From positions 1 through 45,684 of the forward strand of contig JAEEIT010000033.1 of assembly GCA_016281535.1 (NCBI GenBank): 45,684 bases of DNA, in the 5' to 3' direction. Source of the DNA: Clostridia bacterium. Its GTDB lineage: Bacteria > Bacillota > Clostridia > Saccharofermentanales > Saccharofermentanaceae. The notes beneath the pieces are model-generated. The model did no database searches, had not been told where the DNA came from, and saw only the letters and a list, made by a program, of their open reading frames with translations. Below are positions 9,253 to 16,381 of this stretch, piece by piece (position 1 is the first letter of the stretch; the number at the start of each line of letters is the position of its first letter). The position numbers and the translations under genes are program-made.

Positions 9253-9554
9253 GAGCAATCGACAATTTTGCGAGAATCTCTTGACTTGTTTTCATGGCTT
9301 ATTCAAGAGGTTTCTCCTTTTGGGTGAGAAGCACTTGAATCTTCGCTGGGTGACGTTCAAGAGGTTCGGCCCTTTTCGCGTAAACCTCTTGATTCCTCTC
9401 TGGAAATAGTTCAAGAGGTTCAGCCTTTTTCGCATAAACCTCTTGATTCCTCTTCGGAAATAGTTCAAGAGGTTCAGCCCTTTTCGCGTAAACCTCTTGA
9501 TTCCTCTCTGGAAATAGTTCAAGAGGTTCAGCCCTTTTCGCATAAACCTCTTGA
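9249..9554. repeat. 54-bp palindromic repeat array 1 (six units)
   Basis: Six units with an exact 54-bp period start at 9249 (decayed), 9303, 9357, 9411, 9465 and 9519. Each unit is a 36-bp hairpin with arms TCAAGAGGTT and AACCTCTTGA and a 14-16 nt loop, followed by an 18-bp linker. The last units are nearly identical in loop and linker, which suggests recent expansion; the first two are degenerate. The array lies between the esterase stop (9637) and the promoter of the next gene. The same arms and period form array 2 at 15449-15808. It is not CRISPR-like: both the loop and the linker vary. Confidence 0.93.
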
Positions 9555-9636
9555 ACCATATGTCATTCCGCTATTCTATTCTTCGCCAAAAGCACTGTCC
9601 CCGCGTCTTTCTTCGCCCGAAGCACTGCCCCAGCGT

Positions 9637-11244
9637 CTACTTCTCTCTCCTGAACTGCGAGATAAACTTCCACGCCTCCTCGCAGCTATGCCGCCGGCAC
9701 TCGTGGACCTGATTCCCGACACTGGCCAGCGCCGTCCTGCAGACCCCGTCCTCGCTCTCGAAATACTCGATCGTCAGGTCATCATCACGCGAATCGTCAT
9801 GCACGACCTCGACCCGCTCACCTGGCACACCCCAGATCGGATCCGCCCACGAATCCTTCTCCTCGAACTTCAGCGCCGCGAACTCCGCACCCTTCTTCAG
9901 CCGGTTTACCTCCGCCAGGTACTTCACACGCTCCAGCGACGAATCCGCCTGGAACGGCAGCTCCGGCAGATGCGACTTCGCCCCGCCCGAATAGAACACC
10001 GGCACCGGCACGGTCTTATTCAGTTTCTCCGTCACCGGTTTCCCAAAGAACGTCGTATACACCGGAAAAAGCGCGCTGCACGGCATCACGCCTGCGAACA
10101 CTTTCGGATACTCCTGGAACAGATCCCACGTCTTCCCGGACCCCATCGAGAAGCCCGTCGCATAGATCCGCGACTCGTCGATCGCGTACCGCGCCTTCAG
10201 CCCCTCGATCACCTCGATGGCCTCCGTCGCCGTCACGAACTGATGATTCTCGATCGACACGAACAGGAAATTATACTTCTTCGCGATCCGCCACCATTCC
10301 GCCACGAACGTCAGATACATCGACGAATCCCCGCCGCCATGGCAGCCGAAGACCAGCGGCACCGGCCCGTTATCGAAGAGGCCGTTATTGTAATACGCGA
10401 AATACCCGACCTTGTGCTGCGCAGGCTTTCCCGGGACGAACTCATTATCCGGCGAAGTCGTAACCAGCACCGCTCCGACATCCTCGGTCATGCCCAGCGC
10501 CGGGAAGTCCGGCTCGATCTCGATCTTCCCGCACCACATCTTGAACTTCCTGACGAACCCGTCGAAGTCCTTCTGATACTCCGCGACATCCTTCACAAGC
10601 AAATTCTCACATGCTCCAAAAGCACTGTTCACTTGCTCGTTATTCCCGACGCTCAATATCGCGATGTCCTTACGCTCCACCACCGGCACGACGCTCAGTC
10701 TCTCCATCGAGCACATCGCCGGCGTGATCTCACCCGGTCCCCAGAGGTACTGCCCGTTCAGCGTTTTCAGCAGGTGCGTCGCCACGTAGTCCGCCGACTT
10801 CCCGAAGCTGTAGATGTCCGCGCGGAAGATCGCCCCCCGCGCGAAATACCCCTCGAAGGTCTGCGTGAAGAAGTTGAAATTCTCGACGATGCCGTTCTTA
10901 TAGACCGGGATCATCTTGACCTCGGAGATCAGTTCCACATAGAGTCCCTCATCCGCGCCGGCCCATCCGCCTTCCGCCGTCGGATATACGAAAAGCACAC
11001 TTCCGTCGACTCTCGCTGCGATGTCCGCAAGTCCCGTGTTCTTCGCCAGCAGCACCGCTTCGTCACGTCCCAGCTTCTCTTCTTCGAAAACAAGAAGAAG
11101 CGGTGCCCGGAATGTATAGTTGTTCGTCTGTCCGTCCAGATCGTTATCCGGCACGAACACCTTCAGTTCGAAACTCTGATACTTGTTTTCCCAGTATTTG
11201 CCGCCATCCACATCCTGGACCTGCGGCCGCTCCATCATCGGCAT
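9637..11244 (-). CDS. Alpha/beta hydrolase with two hydrolase-like domains (PHB depolymerase/esterase family)
   Basis: 535 aa. The C-terminal half is an esterase of the polyhydroxybutyrate depolymerase/feruloyl esterase type: strand and oxyanion region VPLVFGCHGGG, then the nucleophile elbow GFSMGSG with Ser366. The N-terminal half repeats the layout in degenerate form (PLLLVFE, VYPTAEGGW, then SFGKSADYV where GxSxG would stand), so the protein looks like an internal duplication with one inactive domain. No signal peptide is seen, so it is probably cytoplasmic. ATG 11244 is preferred because GGGAGGA lies seven bases before it. It is separated from the kinase gene by a terminator, and followed by repeat array 1. 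Confidence 0.85.
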   Translation of the reverse strand: MPMMERPQVQDVDGGKYWENKYQSFELKVFVPDNDLDGQTNNYTFRAPLLLVFEEEKLGRDEAVLLAKNTGLADIAARVDGSVLFVYPTAEGGWAGADEGLYVELISEVKMIPVYKNGIVENFNFFTQTFEGYFARGAIFRADIYSFGKSADYVATHLLKTLNGQYLWGPGEITPAMCSMERLSVVPVVERKDIAILSVGNNEQVNSAFGACENLLVKDVAEYQKDFDGFVRKFKMWCGKIEIEPDFPALGMTEDVGAVLVTTSPDNEFVPGKPAQHKVGYFAYYNNGLFDNGPVPLVFGCHGGGDSSMYLTFVAEWWRIAKKYNFLFVSIENHQFVTATEAIEVIEGLKARYAIDESRIYATGFSMGSGKTWDLFQEYPKVFAGVMPCSALFPVYTTFFGKPVTEKLNKTVPVPVFYSGGAKSHLPELPFQADSSLERVKYLAEVNRLKKGAEFAALKFEEKDSWADPIWGVPGERVEVVHDDSRDDDLTIEYFESEDGVCRTALASVGNQVHECRRHSCEEAWKFISQFRREK

Positions 11245-11395
11245 AGTCAATCCTCCCTGTCTGCGCCGCCCCGATTTCTCCGGGCACGCACGCATTTCCC
11301 GCGCCCGTTTCCGGGACGCTCATGTATTCACTATACCATTTCACGCACCGCCCCTTATAGGTCCGAACTCAACCAAAACCCCCGACAACTTACAG

Positions 11396-11424
11396 CAAAA
11401 AGACGGAAGCCGGATGGCTTCCGC
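11396..11424 (-). terminator. Terminator after the histidine kinase gene
   Basis: Minus-strand hairpin of nine pairs (GCGGAAGCC, loop ATCC, GGCTTCCGT; one G-U pair) followed by CTTTTTG. It ends the response regulator-kinase operon before the esterase gene. Confidence 0.75.
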
Positions 11425-11449
11425 CTCCACAGACCTTCTCCACTCGAAC

Positions 11450-11524
11450 CTTCCGCCCGCTTTCGTCCGGGCTGCTTCCGCCCGCTTTCGTCCGGGCTGC
11501 TTCCGCCCGCCTTCGTCCAGGCCG
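11450..11524. repeat. 25-bp tandem repeat, three copies
   Basis: Copies start at 11450, 11475 and 11500, each beginning CTTCCGCCCGC; the first two are identical and the third has a few changes. The repeat lies between the kinase stop (11546) and the terminator at 11396-11424, so it is transcribed as 3' untranslated sequence. Confidence 0.85.
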
Positions 11525-11545
11525 TCCTCGCAGCGCCCGCGTTCT

Positions 11546-13204
11546 CTACTTCAGCACCACCGTCGCGGTGAAGCACCCATCCTTCAGTTCCAGCTCCAGC
11601 CGGTATCCAAGTATCGCGAGGTTACTCTCCACGATTGCAAGCCCCAGTCCGGTGCCATTCTCCCCACGGGCAGAATCCCCCTTCACGAAAGGTTTCTTCA
11701 GTTCTTCCACGTCCACATCGCGAAGGTCCGTGCGGTTCCGGAAAGAGACCCGCTCTTTCGCGATACGGATCTCCACTTCAGAATCCGGCTCGCCGTATTT
11801 TCTACAGTTCGAGATCAGATTCTCGACCACCTGCCGCATCCGCTCCTCATCCGTCTCGATCACACAGCCGTCCCCTTCCTCGCACACGATCTTCGGCGTC
11901 AGACGGTTCCTCTCAAGAAGCGCCTGCTCCTTCGCTGTCACTTCGCGGATCATTTTCTCCAGATCCACCGGCGTCCTCTTCACCGCATCCCGTGCTCCTT
12001 CGCTGTTACTGAAGTGCAGGATCTTCTCCAGCATCTGATTCATCTCCGAGACATTCTCCCTGATCCGACCTGCGTACTCGCCACTCTTTTCCGAACTTTC
12101 CTCCAGGCACTCCGCATACCCTGAGATCGCCGCCAGCGGAGTCTTCAGGTCATGCGCCATCGCCTCGGTCGTCTTCTTCCTATAGTCGAAGATCTCCCAG
12201 ACCGTTTTCTTCTTCTGATAAAGGATCACCGCCACGATGAGCGCCGCCACGACACCCGCCAGCACCGCCGCCAAGATCGTGATGCGCGACGTCATCGGCA
12301 GAATCGTGAATACCGACAAACTGCCCTTATCCGAGCGGGTCGTACGGAAGCACCAGGGACTGCTCCATTCGTCCCCGCCGATGGCCGCGTGCTTATAGAA
12401 ATACTGGTCCGCGTTCTGTTCATTTTTCTCCGGAGCCAGATACCCTTGCAGATTCATATGGAATCCCCACGTGTTATCCATGTAGGCATACCCCTTCGTA
12501 TCCGAGGGCGTACAATCGATCAATTCGCTCCGTCTGTTCGGCTTCGAGTAATACCAGTCATCGGAAACATTCACTACCCCCGGGAGGAAAGTATGCGTCT
12601 CCTCGTTGATATACACGCTTTCCCAGGAAAAACCGTAGATACCGGGACCGAACCCGAAATCACCCACCGTATTCACCATATCCGCATCCAGTTCATATTT
12701 GCGAGACTTCAGGAAACACTTCACCGGATCGTACTTCCCGCCTTTATACGTTTCAAGCTTCGAAAGATACGATGCATCCTCCAGATAATAGTATTCGCAT
12801 GTTCCGTCCTGTTCCGTCTCCTTTATGAAAAGCGCGAAATATCCTTGGGGCGTTTCCAGAAGTTTCTCTCCGTCAATATACACGGCTCCATATTCACCGG
12901 TCGCGAGCGCGAAGACATGAAGACCCAGTTTCAAGGATTCATACTCCGCCTTCTTCGATGCCTCATCCGCTTCGTAATACTCCTCGATGCGCTCGAGCAT
13001 ACTCGACTTATACGTTTCAAACATGGTGTCTGCTTCATTTACTGCCGCTTCCCGTCTCTTCTCCAGATAGAAATACGAAACAAGCAGACTTGCAGCCACA
13101 CATATCGCCAGCCATTTCAGAAACTCCTGCCAGAACTTCGGTTTCCTGATGGTCTTTCTCACCGGCGCTCTCATCCGGTCCTTGCGCACATTTTTCGTAA
13201 ACAC
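11546..13204 (-). CDS. Two-component sensor histidine kinase
   Basis: Membrane sensor kinase, 552 aa from GTG 13204, chosen because AGGAGG lies five bases upstream (an ATG at 13297 has no such site). Domains: basic N-terminus, membrane segment 29-47, a 260-residue extracytoplasmic sensor region, membrane segment 308-328, dimerisation/phosphoacceptor domain with His351 in AHDLKTPLA, and an ATPase domain with N-box NLISN (462-466) and G-box ENGTGLGLA (516-524). The cognate regulator is the gene just upstream (13325-14005). The sensor region does not match a family I can name. The gene is followed by 25-bp repeats and a terminator. Confidence 0.92.
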   Translation of the reverse strand: MFTKNVRKDRMRAPVRKTIRKPKFWQEFLKWLAICVAASLLVSYFYLEKRREAAVNEADTMFETYKSSMLERIEEYYEADEASKKAEYESLKLGLHVFALATGEYGAVYIDGEKLLETPQGYFALFIKETEQDGTCEYYYLEDASYLSKLETYKGGKYDPVKCFLKSRKYELDADMVNTVGDFGFGPGIYGFSWESVYINEETHTFLPGVVNVSDDWYYSKPNRRSELIDCTPSDTKGYAYMDNTWGFHMNLQGYLAPEKNEQNADQYFYKHAAIGGDEWSSPWCFRTTRSDKGSLSVFTILPMTSRITILAAVLAGVVAALIVAVILYQKKKTVWEIFDYRKKTTEAMAHDLKTPLAAISGYAECLEESSEKSGEYAGRIRENVSEMNQMLEKILHFSNSEGARDAVKRTPVDLEKMIREVTAKEQALLERNRLTPKIVCEEGDGCVIETDEERMRQVVENLISNCRKYGEPDSEVEIRIAKERVSFRNRTDLRDVDVEELKKPFVKGDSARGENGTGLGLAIVESNLAILGYRLELELKDGCFTATVVLK

Positions 13205-13250
13205 GAGATCCTCCTTCCGACCTCGGCACAGCGTAGCACTTTTCTTTCGC

Positions 13251-13343
13251 CGCCTCACGGTAAGATCTGTTCCCGCCTCACGGCAGGATCCTTTCACCGC
13301 CTCTCGGCACGATTCCGCTCCGCCTCACGGTACGATCTTGTAC
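13251..13343. repeat. 23/24-bp imperfect tandem repeat derived from the end of the response regulator gene
   Basis: Four copies start at 13251, 13274, 13298 and 13321 with CGCCTCACGG (one has CTCGG). The copy at 13321 contains the last codons and stop of the response regulator gene, and the other three fill the gap to the kinase start. It looks like stepwise duplication of the gene's 3' end. Confidence 0.8.
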
Positions 13344-14005
13344 CCGCCGCCGATCACCGTCTTGATTTGATCCCCGGCTTTCCCCAGACACTTCCTAAGC
13401 TTCTTGATGTGGCTGTCCACGACCCGCTCAGATCCGTCAAAATCCAAGCCCCACACCAGATCCAGAAGTCTTTGTCTCCCGAGGACATGTCCCTGGTTCT
13501 CCATAAGAACCTTCAGGAGGAAATACTCTTTCGGCGCCAGTTCCACTTCCGCCTTCCCGTCATCCACGCGCACTTCCATCCGCGACGGATCGATACAGAT
13601 CCGCCCGCAGCGCAGGACTTTCTCCCGTCCTTCTCCATCGCTCCCGGTTCTGGCCAGCAACGCGAGACACTTGGCATACAGGACTTTGATCGAGAAAGGC
13701 TTGACCATGTACTCATCGGCTCCGATCTCATATCCACGAAGAATGTTGTCCTCCGTCCCCAACGCCGTCAGGAAAACGATCGGACAGTTACTCTTTCTTC
13801 TAAGGATCTTGCAGATGTCGAATCCGGAAAGGCCCGGCAGCATGATATCCAGGATCGCGAGGTCGTAGTCGTTCTGCGAGACCATGAGGAATCCTTCTCC
13901 CCCGTCTTTTGCCTCGTCCACGTCAAAAGCACTGGTCCTTCGAAAGTATTCAGCGACCAGTTCGCGGATCTGCGTGGAGTCTTCTACGATAAGTATCCTG
14001 GGCAT
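13325..14005 (-). CDS. OmpR/PhoB-family response regulator
   Basis: 226 aa from ATG 14005, preferred because GGAGGAAAG precedes it (an in-frame ATG at 14020 lies within this ribosome site). The receiver domain has the acidic pair Glu8-Asp9, phosphoacceptor Asp53 in AILDIMLPG, and the conserved Lys in EYMVKPFS. The C-terminal winged helix is typical of OmpR regulators (SERVVDSHIKKLRKCLG). Its 3' end is copied in the tandem repeat that separates it from the kinase gene. Targets are unknown; an OmpR-type direct repeat is seen at 41454-41473 but nothing links it to this regulator. Confidence 0.94.
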   Translation of the reverse strand: MPRILIVEDSTQIRELVAEYFRRTSAFDVDEAKDGGEGFLMVSQNDYDLAILDIMLPGLSGFDICKILRRKSNCPIVFLTALGTEDNILRGYEIGADEYMVKPFSIKVLYAKCLALLARTGSDGEGREKVLRCGRICIDPSRMEVRVDDGKAEVELAPKEYFLLKVLMENQGHVLGRQRLLDLVWGLDFDGSERVVDSHIKKLRKCLGKAGDQIKTVIGGGYKIVP

Positions 14006-14119
14006 GTTTCTTTCCTCCATGACCTCATGTTAGCTTACCCGTGTGTCCTTCCTGTGCCCACGACGGACATTTCTCCACCGTCATCTCCCATCTCGAGCGC
14101 ACACTTCCTTCGCGCGGCG

Positions 14120-14695
14120 TCACCCGAAGATCAGATGCATCAGCAGGAACACCGCCAGCGCCAGCGCGCCGGATCCGATCGCCATAAGCACCTGCTGGTA
14201 CGGCCGCTTCGCCTTCTCCGCAACCTTCTCATCCTTGGACAGTTCTTTTCCCTCGGTAAAAGCAACGATCTCCTTATACGTCCGGATGTCGTTGTCTTTC
14301 ATGATTGCCTCGATCCGAAGCGCCACGACCAGCAGCGCCACCCAGTACAGGGCGAAGACCAGAAGTCCCCACCACTTGAAGAAACGCACGAGCGGGTACG
14401 GGATCAGGATCCCGATCAGAAAGCCCACCGCGAAGAGGTTCGACCACTTATTGTATTGACGGATCGATTCGTTGTTGATTTCTTTCTTCATCTCGACAAT
14501 ATCTCCTTTTACAAGGTCATCGAGGCTCATCTCGAAAAGCTCGCTCATCAGAAGCAGGCTCTTGATGTCCGGGTAGCTCTTGTCGTTCTCCCAGGAACTG
14601 ACCGTCTGCCTGGAAACGAAGCATTTCTCGGCGAAAACCTCTTGGTTCCAGCCTTTGCTGCCACGCAATTCTTTGATACGCTTGCCGATCTCCAT
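14120..14695 (-). CDS. Xre-family regulator with C-terminal membrane segments
   Basis: 191 aa. Residues 1-60 are a helix-turn-helix (GWNQEVFAEKCFVSRQTVSSWE), and the rest has three hydrophobic segments (about 86-106, 109-126 and 169-189), so the DNA-binding domain is held at the membrane. GAGG precedes the start. A perfect 11-bp inverted repeat (14713-14738) lies just upstream and is probably its own operator. It is 114 bp upstream of the response regulator gene on the same strand and may be linked to it. Known families with this plan sense membrane or antimicrobial-peptide stress, but that is only a comparison. Confidence 0.9.
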   Translation of the reverse strand: MEIGKRIKELRGSKGWNQEVFAEKCFVSRQTVSSWENDKSYPDIKSLLLMSELFEMSLDDLVKGDIVEMKKEINNESIRQYNKWSNLFAVGFLIGILIPYPLVRFFKWWGLLVFALYWVALLVVALRIEAIMKDNDIRTYKEIVAFTEGKELSKDEKVAEKAKRPYQQVLMAIGSGALALAVFLLMHLIFG

Positions 14696-14712
14696 GATTT
14701 ACCTCGATGCAG

Positions 14713-14738
14713 TTGAACTTGTCGGATGACAAGTTCAA
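14713..14738. promoter_or_regulatory. Palindromic operator upstream of the Xre regulator
   Basis: Perfect inverted repeat TTGAACTTGTC, spacer GGAT, GACAAGTTCAA, 18 bp before the regulator's start codon. Position and symmetry fit autoregulation by an Xre-type dimer. Confidence 0.7.
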
Positions 14739-14869
14739 TTTACCACTAATTCCGCATTCTTGGCAATCCGGGCAGAAGGCTCGTTGCACGCGCTTCCGCT
14801 CTCCCATCCGCCGTGCCATTTTCCGCAGCCTTTGCGCGAGGAACCGGCCTCACAGCTCCTTCGCCGCTC

Positions 14870-15142
14870 TCACTCCTGCGCGCCCTGATTCGCTGCCTTC
14901 TTCGCCGCGCGGGCCGCTCTCTTCGCCTCCCGCTTCGCCGCATACTCTTCCTGCGCCACGCGTCTTCTCTCCGCGTCCTCTTTCATCATGTCCTCGACCA
15001 TCTGCTCTGCCTCGCTCTTCTCGCCGGTGATCTCGCTGTGCGCTTCGACGATCGCCGCCTTCACCGCCCACTTGATCACGAAATACCCCATGACCAGACA
15101 TGCAATCAATGTACCACCATGAATTCCCAGATCCTTTAACAT
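14870..15142 (-). CDS. Small hypothetical membrane protein
   Basis: 90 aa from ATG 15142, chosen because AAGGAGG lies ten bases upstream. One membrane segment (about residues 8-28) is followed by a long charged, Ala/Arg/Lys/Glu-rich helix that probably forms a coiled coil. No family is recognised. An upstream extension of the same frame is open but very basic and has no ribosome site, so it is not included. It lies upstream of the Xre gene and just downstream of the terminator that ends the repeat array 2 transcript. Confidence 0.6.
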   Translation of the reverse strand: MLKDLGIHGGTLIACLVMGYFVIKWAVKAAIVEAHSEITGEKSEAEQMVEDMMKEDAERRRVAQEEYAAKREAKRAARAAKKAANQGAQE

Positions 15143-15360
15143 TTTTTCAAGTCCTCCTTGTCGTTTCTTGCGCGAAGTTCCTGCTTCTTCGATTCTTCCG
15201 CGAAGCTCCTGCTTCTGTCTTCCGCCCTGCTCTGCTTTTCGCTTCAGTCCTTTTGCAAAAGCACTTGCTCTGGCGGCTGTCGTCTGCTCTCGCTTCGCCT
15301 TACGCTTCGGAGTATGCTCCCTCCCCCGCCCGCCGTCTATCAAAGGTGCTTTACAGCGCA

Positions 15361-15394
15361 TAGAAAAGCGATGTAAAGATGCCTTTACATCGCT
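15361..15394 (-). terminator. Terminator downstream of repeat array 2
   Basis: A 12-bp perfect stem (AGCGATGTAAAG and its complement, loop of four) is followed on the minus strand by TTTTCT. It would end transcripts coming from the YcxB-like gene through array 2, so the array would be part of a long 3' untranslated region. The stretch 15143-15360 holds no supported gene. Confidence 0.7.
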
Positions 15395-15448
15395 GGAACT
15401 ACTACATTTCCCGGCTTTCATATCCAAGCCCGCCGGCCATGTGCAGAG

Positions 15449-15808
15449 TCAAGAGTTCGGCTGTTTTTTCTCGAAACCTCTTGAATGAGACAACCATATT
15501 ATTCAAGAGGTCTGCCACTTTCCTTCGAAACCTCTTGAGTCTTAAAACGAATAAACACAAGAGGTTTGTCGTTATTCTCTAAAACCTCTTGACTCCCCCG
15601 AGGAGAAAAAACACGAGGTTTCCCGATTATTCCCAAAACCTCTTGAACGTGACAACAAAAATATTCAAGAGGTTTGCCACATATTTCCCATACCTCTTGA
15701 ATTCTTCCAACAAAAAAATCAAGAGGTTTATCGCTATTTCCCTAAACCTCTTGAATGTGCCAGCAATAATATTCAAGAGGTTTGCCACTTTCCTTCGAAA
15801 CCTCTTGA
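15449..15808. repeat. 54-bp palindromic repeat array 2 (seven units)
   Basis: Seven hairpins start at 15449, 15503, 15557, 15611, 15665, 15719 and 15773, each 36 bp long and separated by 18-bp linkers, with no deviation from the 54-bp period. Arms are TCAAGAGGTTT and AAACCTCTTGA with a few substitutions, while loops and linkers differ strongly between units. On the minus strand most loops contain GGA. Arms match array 1 and the loops share a GCC-x-CTTT core with it, so the two arrays are related but have different histories: array 1 is homogenised, this one has diverged. Confidence 0.94.
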
Positions 15809-15822
15809 ATATCCTATTTCAT

Positions 15823-16356
15823 TCACCCCACCACACGGATCGGAATATTCTCCTCCGCCAGAAAAGCTCTGACCTTTTCCTCGTGCTTCCGTTCGACGAA
15901 TACTGCGACCCCCGTCCGCTCAGCCGGAATAAACACGAGCGAATTCGGGAGGACTCTCATGAACGCGATCGAGGACCAGGCGAGTTTATAACACTTACCC
16001 GCGTCGCTGCTGTGCTCGAGACCTTCCGAAGTAAACGTCTGCGTCACCTTTTCATTCTTATTGAGAATCGTCTTGTAAATCTTTCTGTAATTGATAAAGG
16101 TGAGTAGCAGAAGCACTGTCGTGACAAGAAGAGCACCCAGAAGGACATACATGACTGCATTACCGCCCCACAAAAGGATCGTGCACAGCGTTAATACGAT
16201 CATAAGCCCCATCGACAGGAATCCGAAGCGATAGAAACTCTTATACTCGACGAGTTTTCTATCCGGCTTGCTCATAAGTTTTCCCGCCTGCATGACAACA
16301 TCTGCGCACTCTCTCGCCTGCGCCTCGCTACGTTGTCCGGTCGTCTCAATAACCAT
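15823..16356 (-). CDS. YcxB-like membrane protein
   Basis: 177 aa. Two adjacent membrane segments (about 46-65 and 69-88) are followed by a YcxB-like C-terminal domain containing KLAWSSIAFMRVLPNSLVFIP. Members of this family are widespread and of unknown function. TTAGGAGGA precedes the start. Transcription past the stop runs into repeat array 2 and then the terminator at 15361. It is 25 bp downstream of the HAD-GNAT gene, so these two probably form an operon. Confidence 0.8.
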   Translation of the reverse strand: MVIETTGQRSEAQARECADVVMQAGKLMSKPDRKLVEYKSFYRFGFLSMGLMIVLTLCTILLWGGNAVMYVLLGALLVTTVLLLLTFINYRKIYKTILNKNEKVTQTFTSEGLEHSSDAGKCYKLAWSSIAFMRVLPNSLVFIPAERTGVAVFVERKHEEKVRAFLAEENIPIRVVG

Positions 16357-16381
16357 CTTCGATCCTCCTAAGACTCCCGCC

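Noticed and set aside
9249-9554. CRISPR array
   Set aside because: No constant repeat with unique spacers: loops and linkers both vary and both arms are palindromic. No cas genes are present.
9688-11571. Long plus-strand open frame opposite the esterase gene
   Set aside because: Arg/His/Leu-rich shadow of a GC-rich gene on the other strand, with no conserved domain.
12152-14716. Very long plus-strand open frame opposite the kinase, regulator and Xre genes
   Set aside because: It is antisense to three well-supported genes, has an Arg/His-rich composition typical of GC-rich shadows, and shows no ribosome site or family match.
15449-15808. Short protein genes encoding NLLN-x5-FKRF repeats as the main product
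   Set aside because: Arms are fixed at the nucleotide level, a stop codon interrupts the frame in unit two, and no ribosome site is present. Treated as a by-product of the palindrome.
9249-15808. Composite transposon or invertible segment flanked by the two arrays
   Set aside because: No transposase or recombinase gene is inside or beside the interval, and loop sequences suggest the arrays point the same way, so inversion or transposition is not supported.
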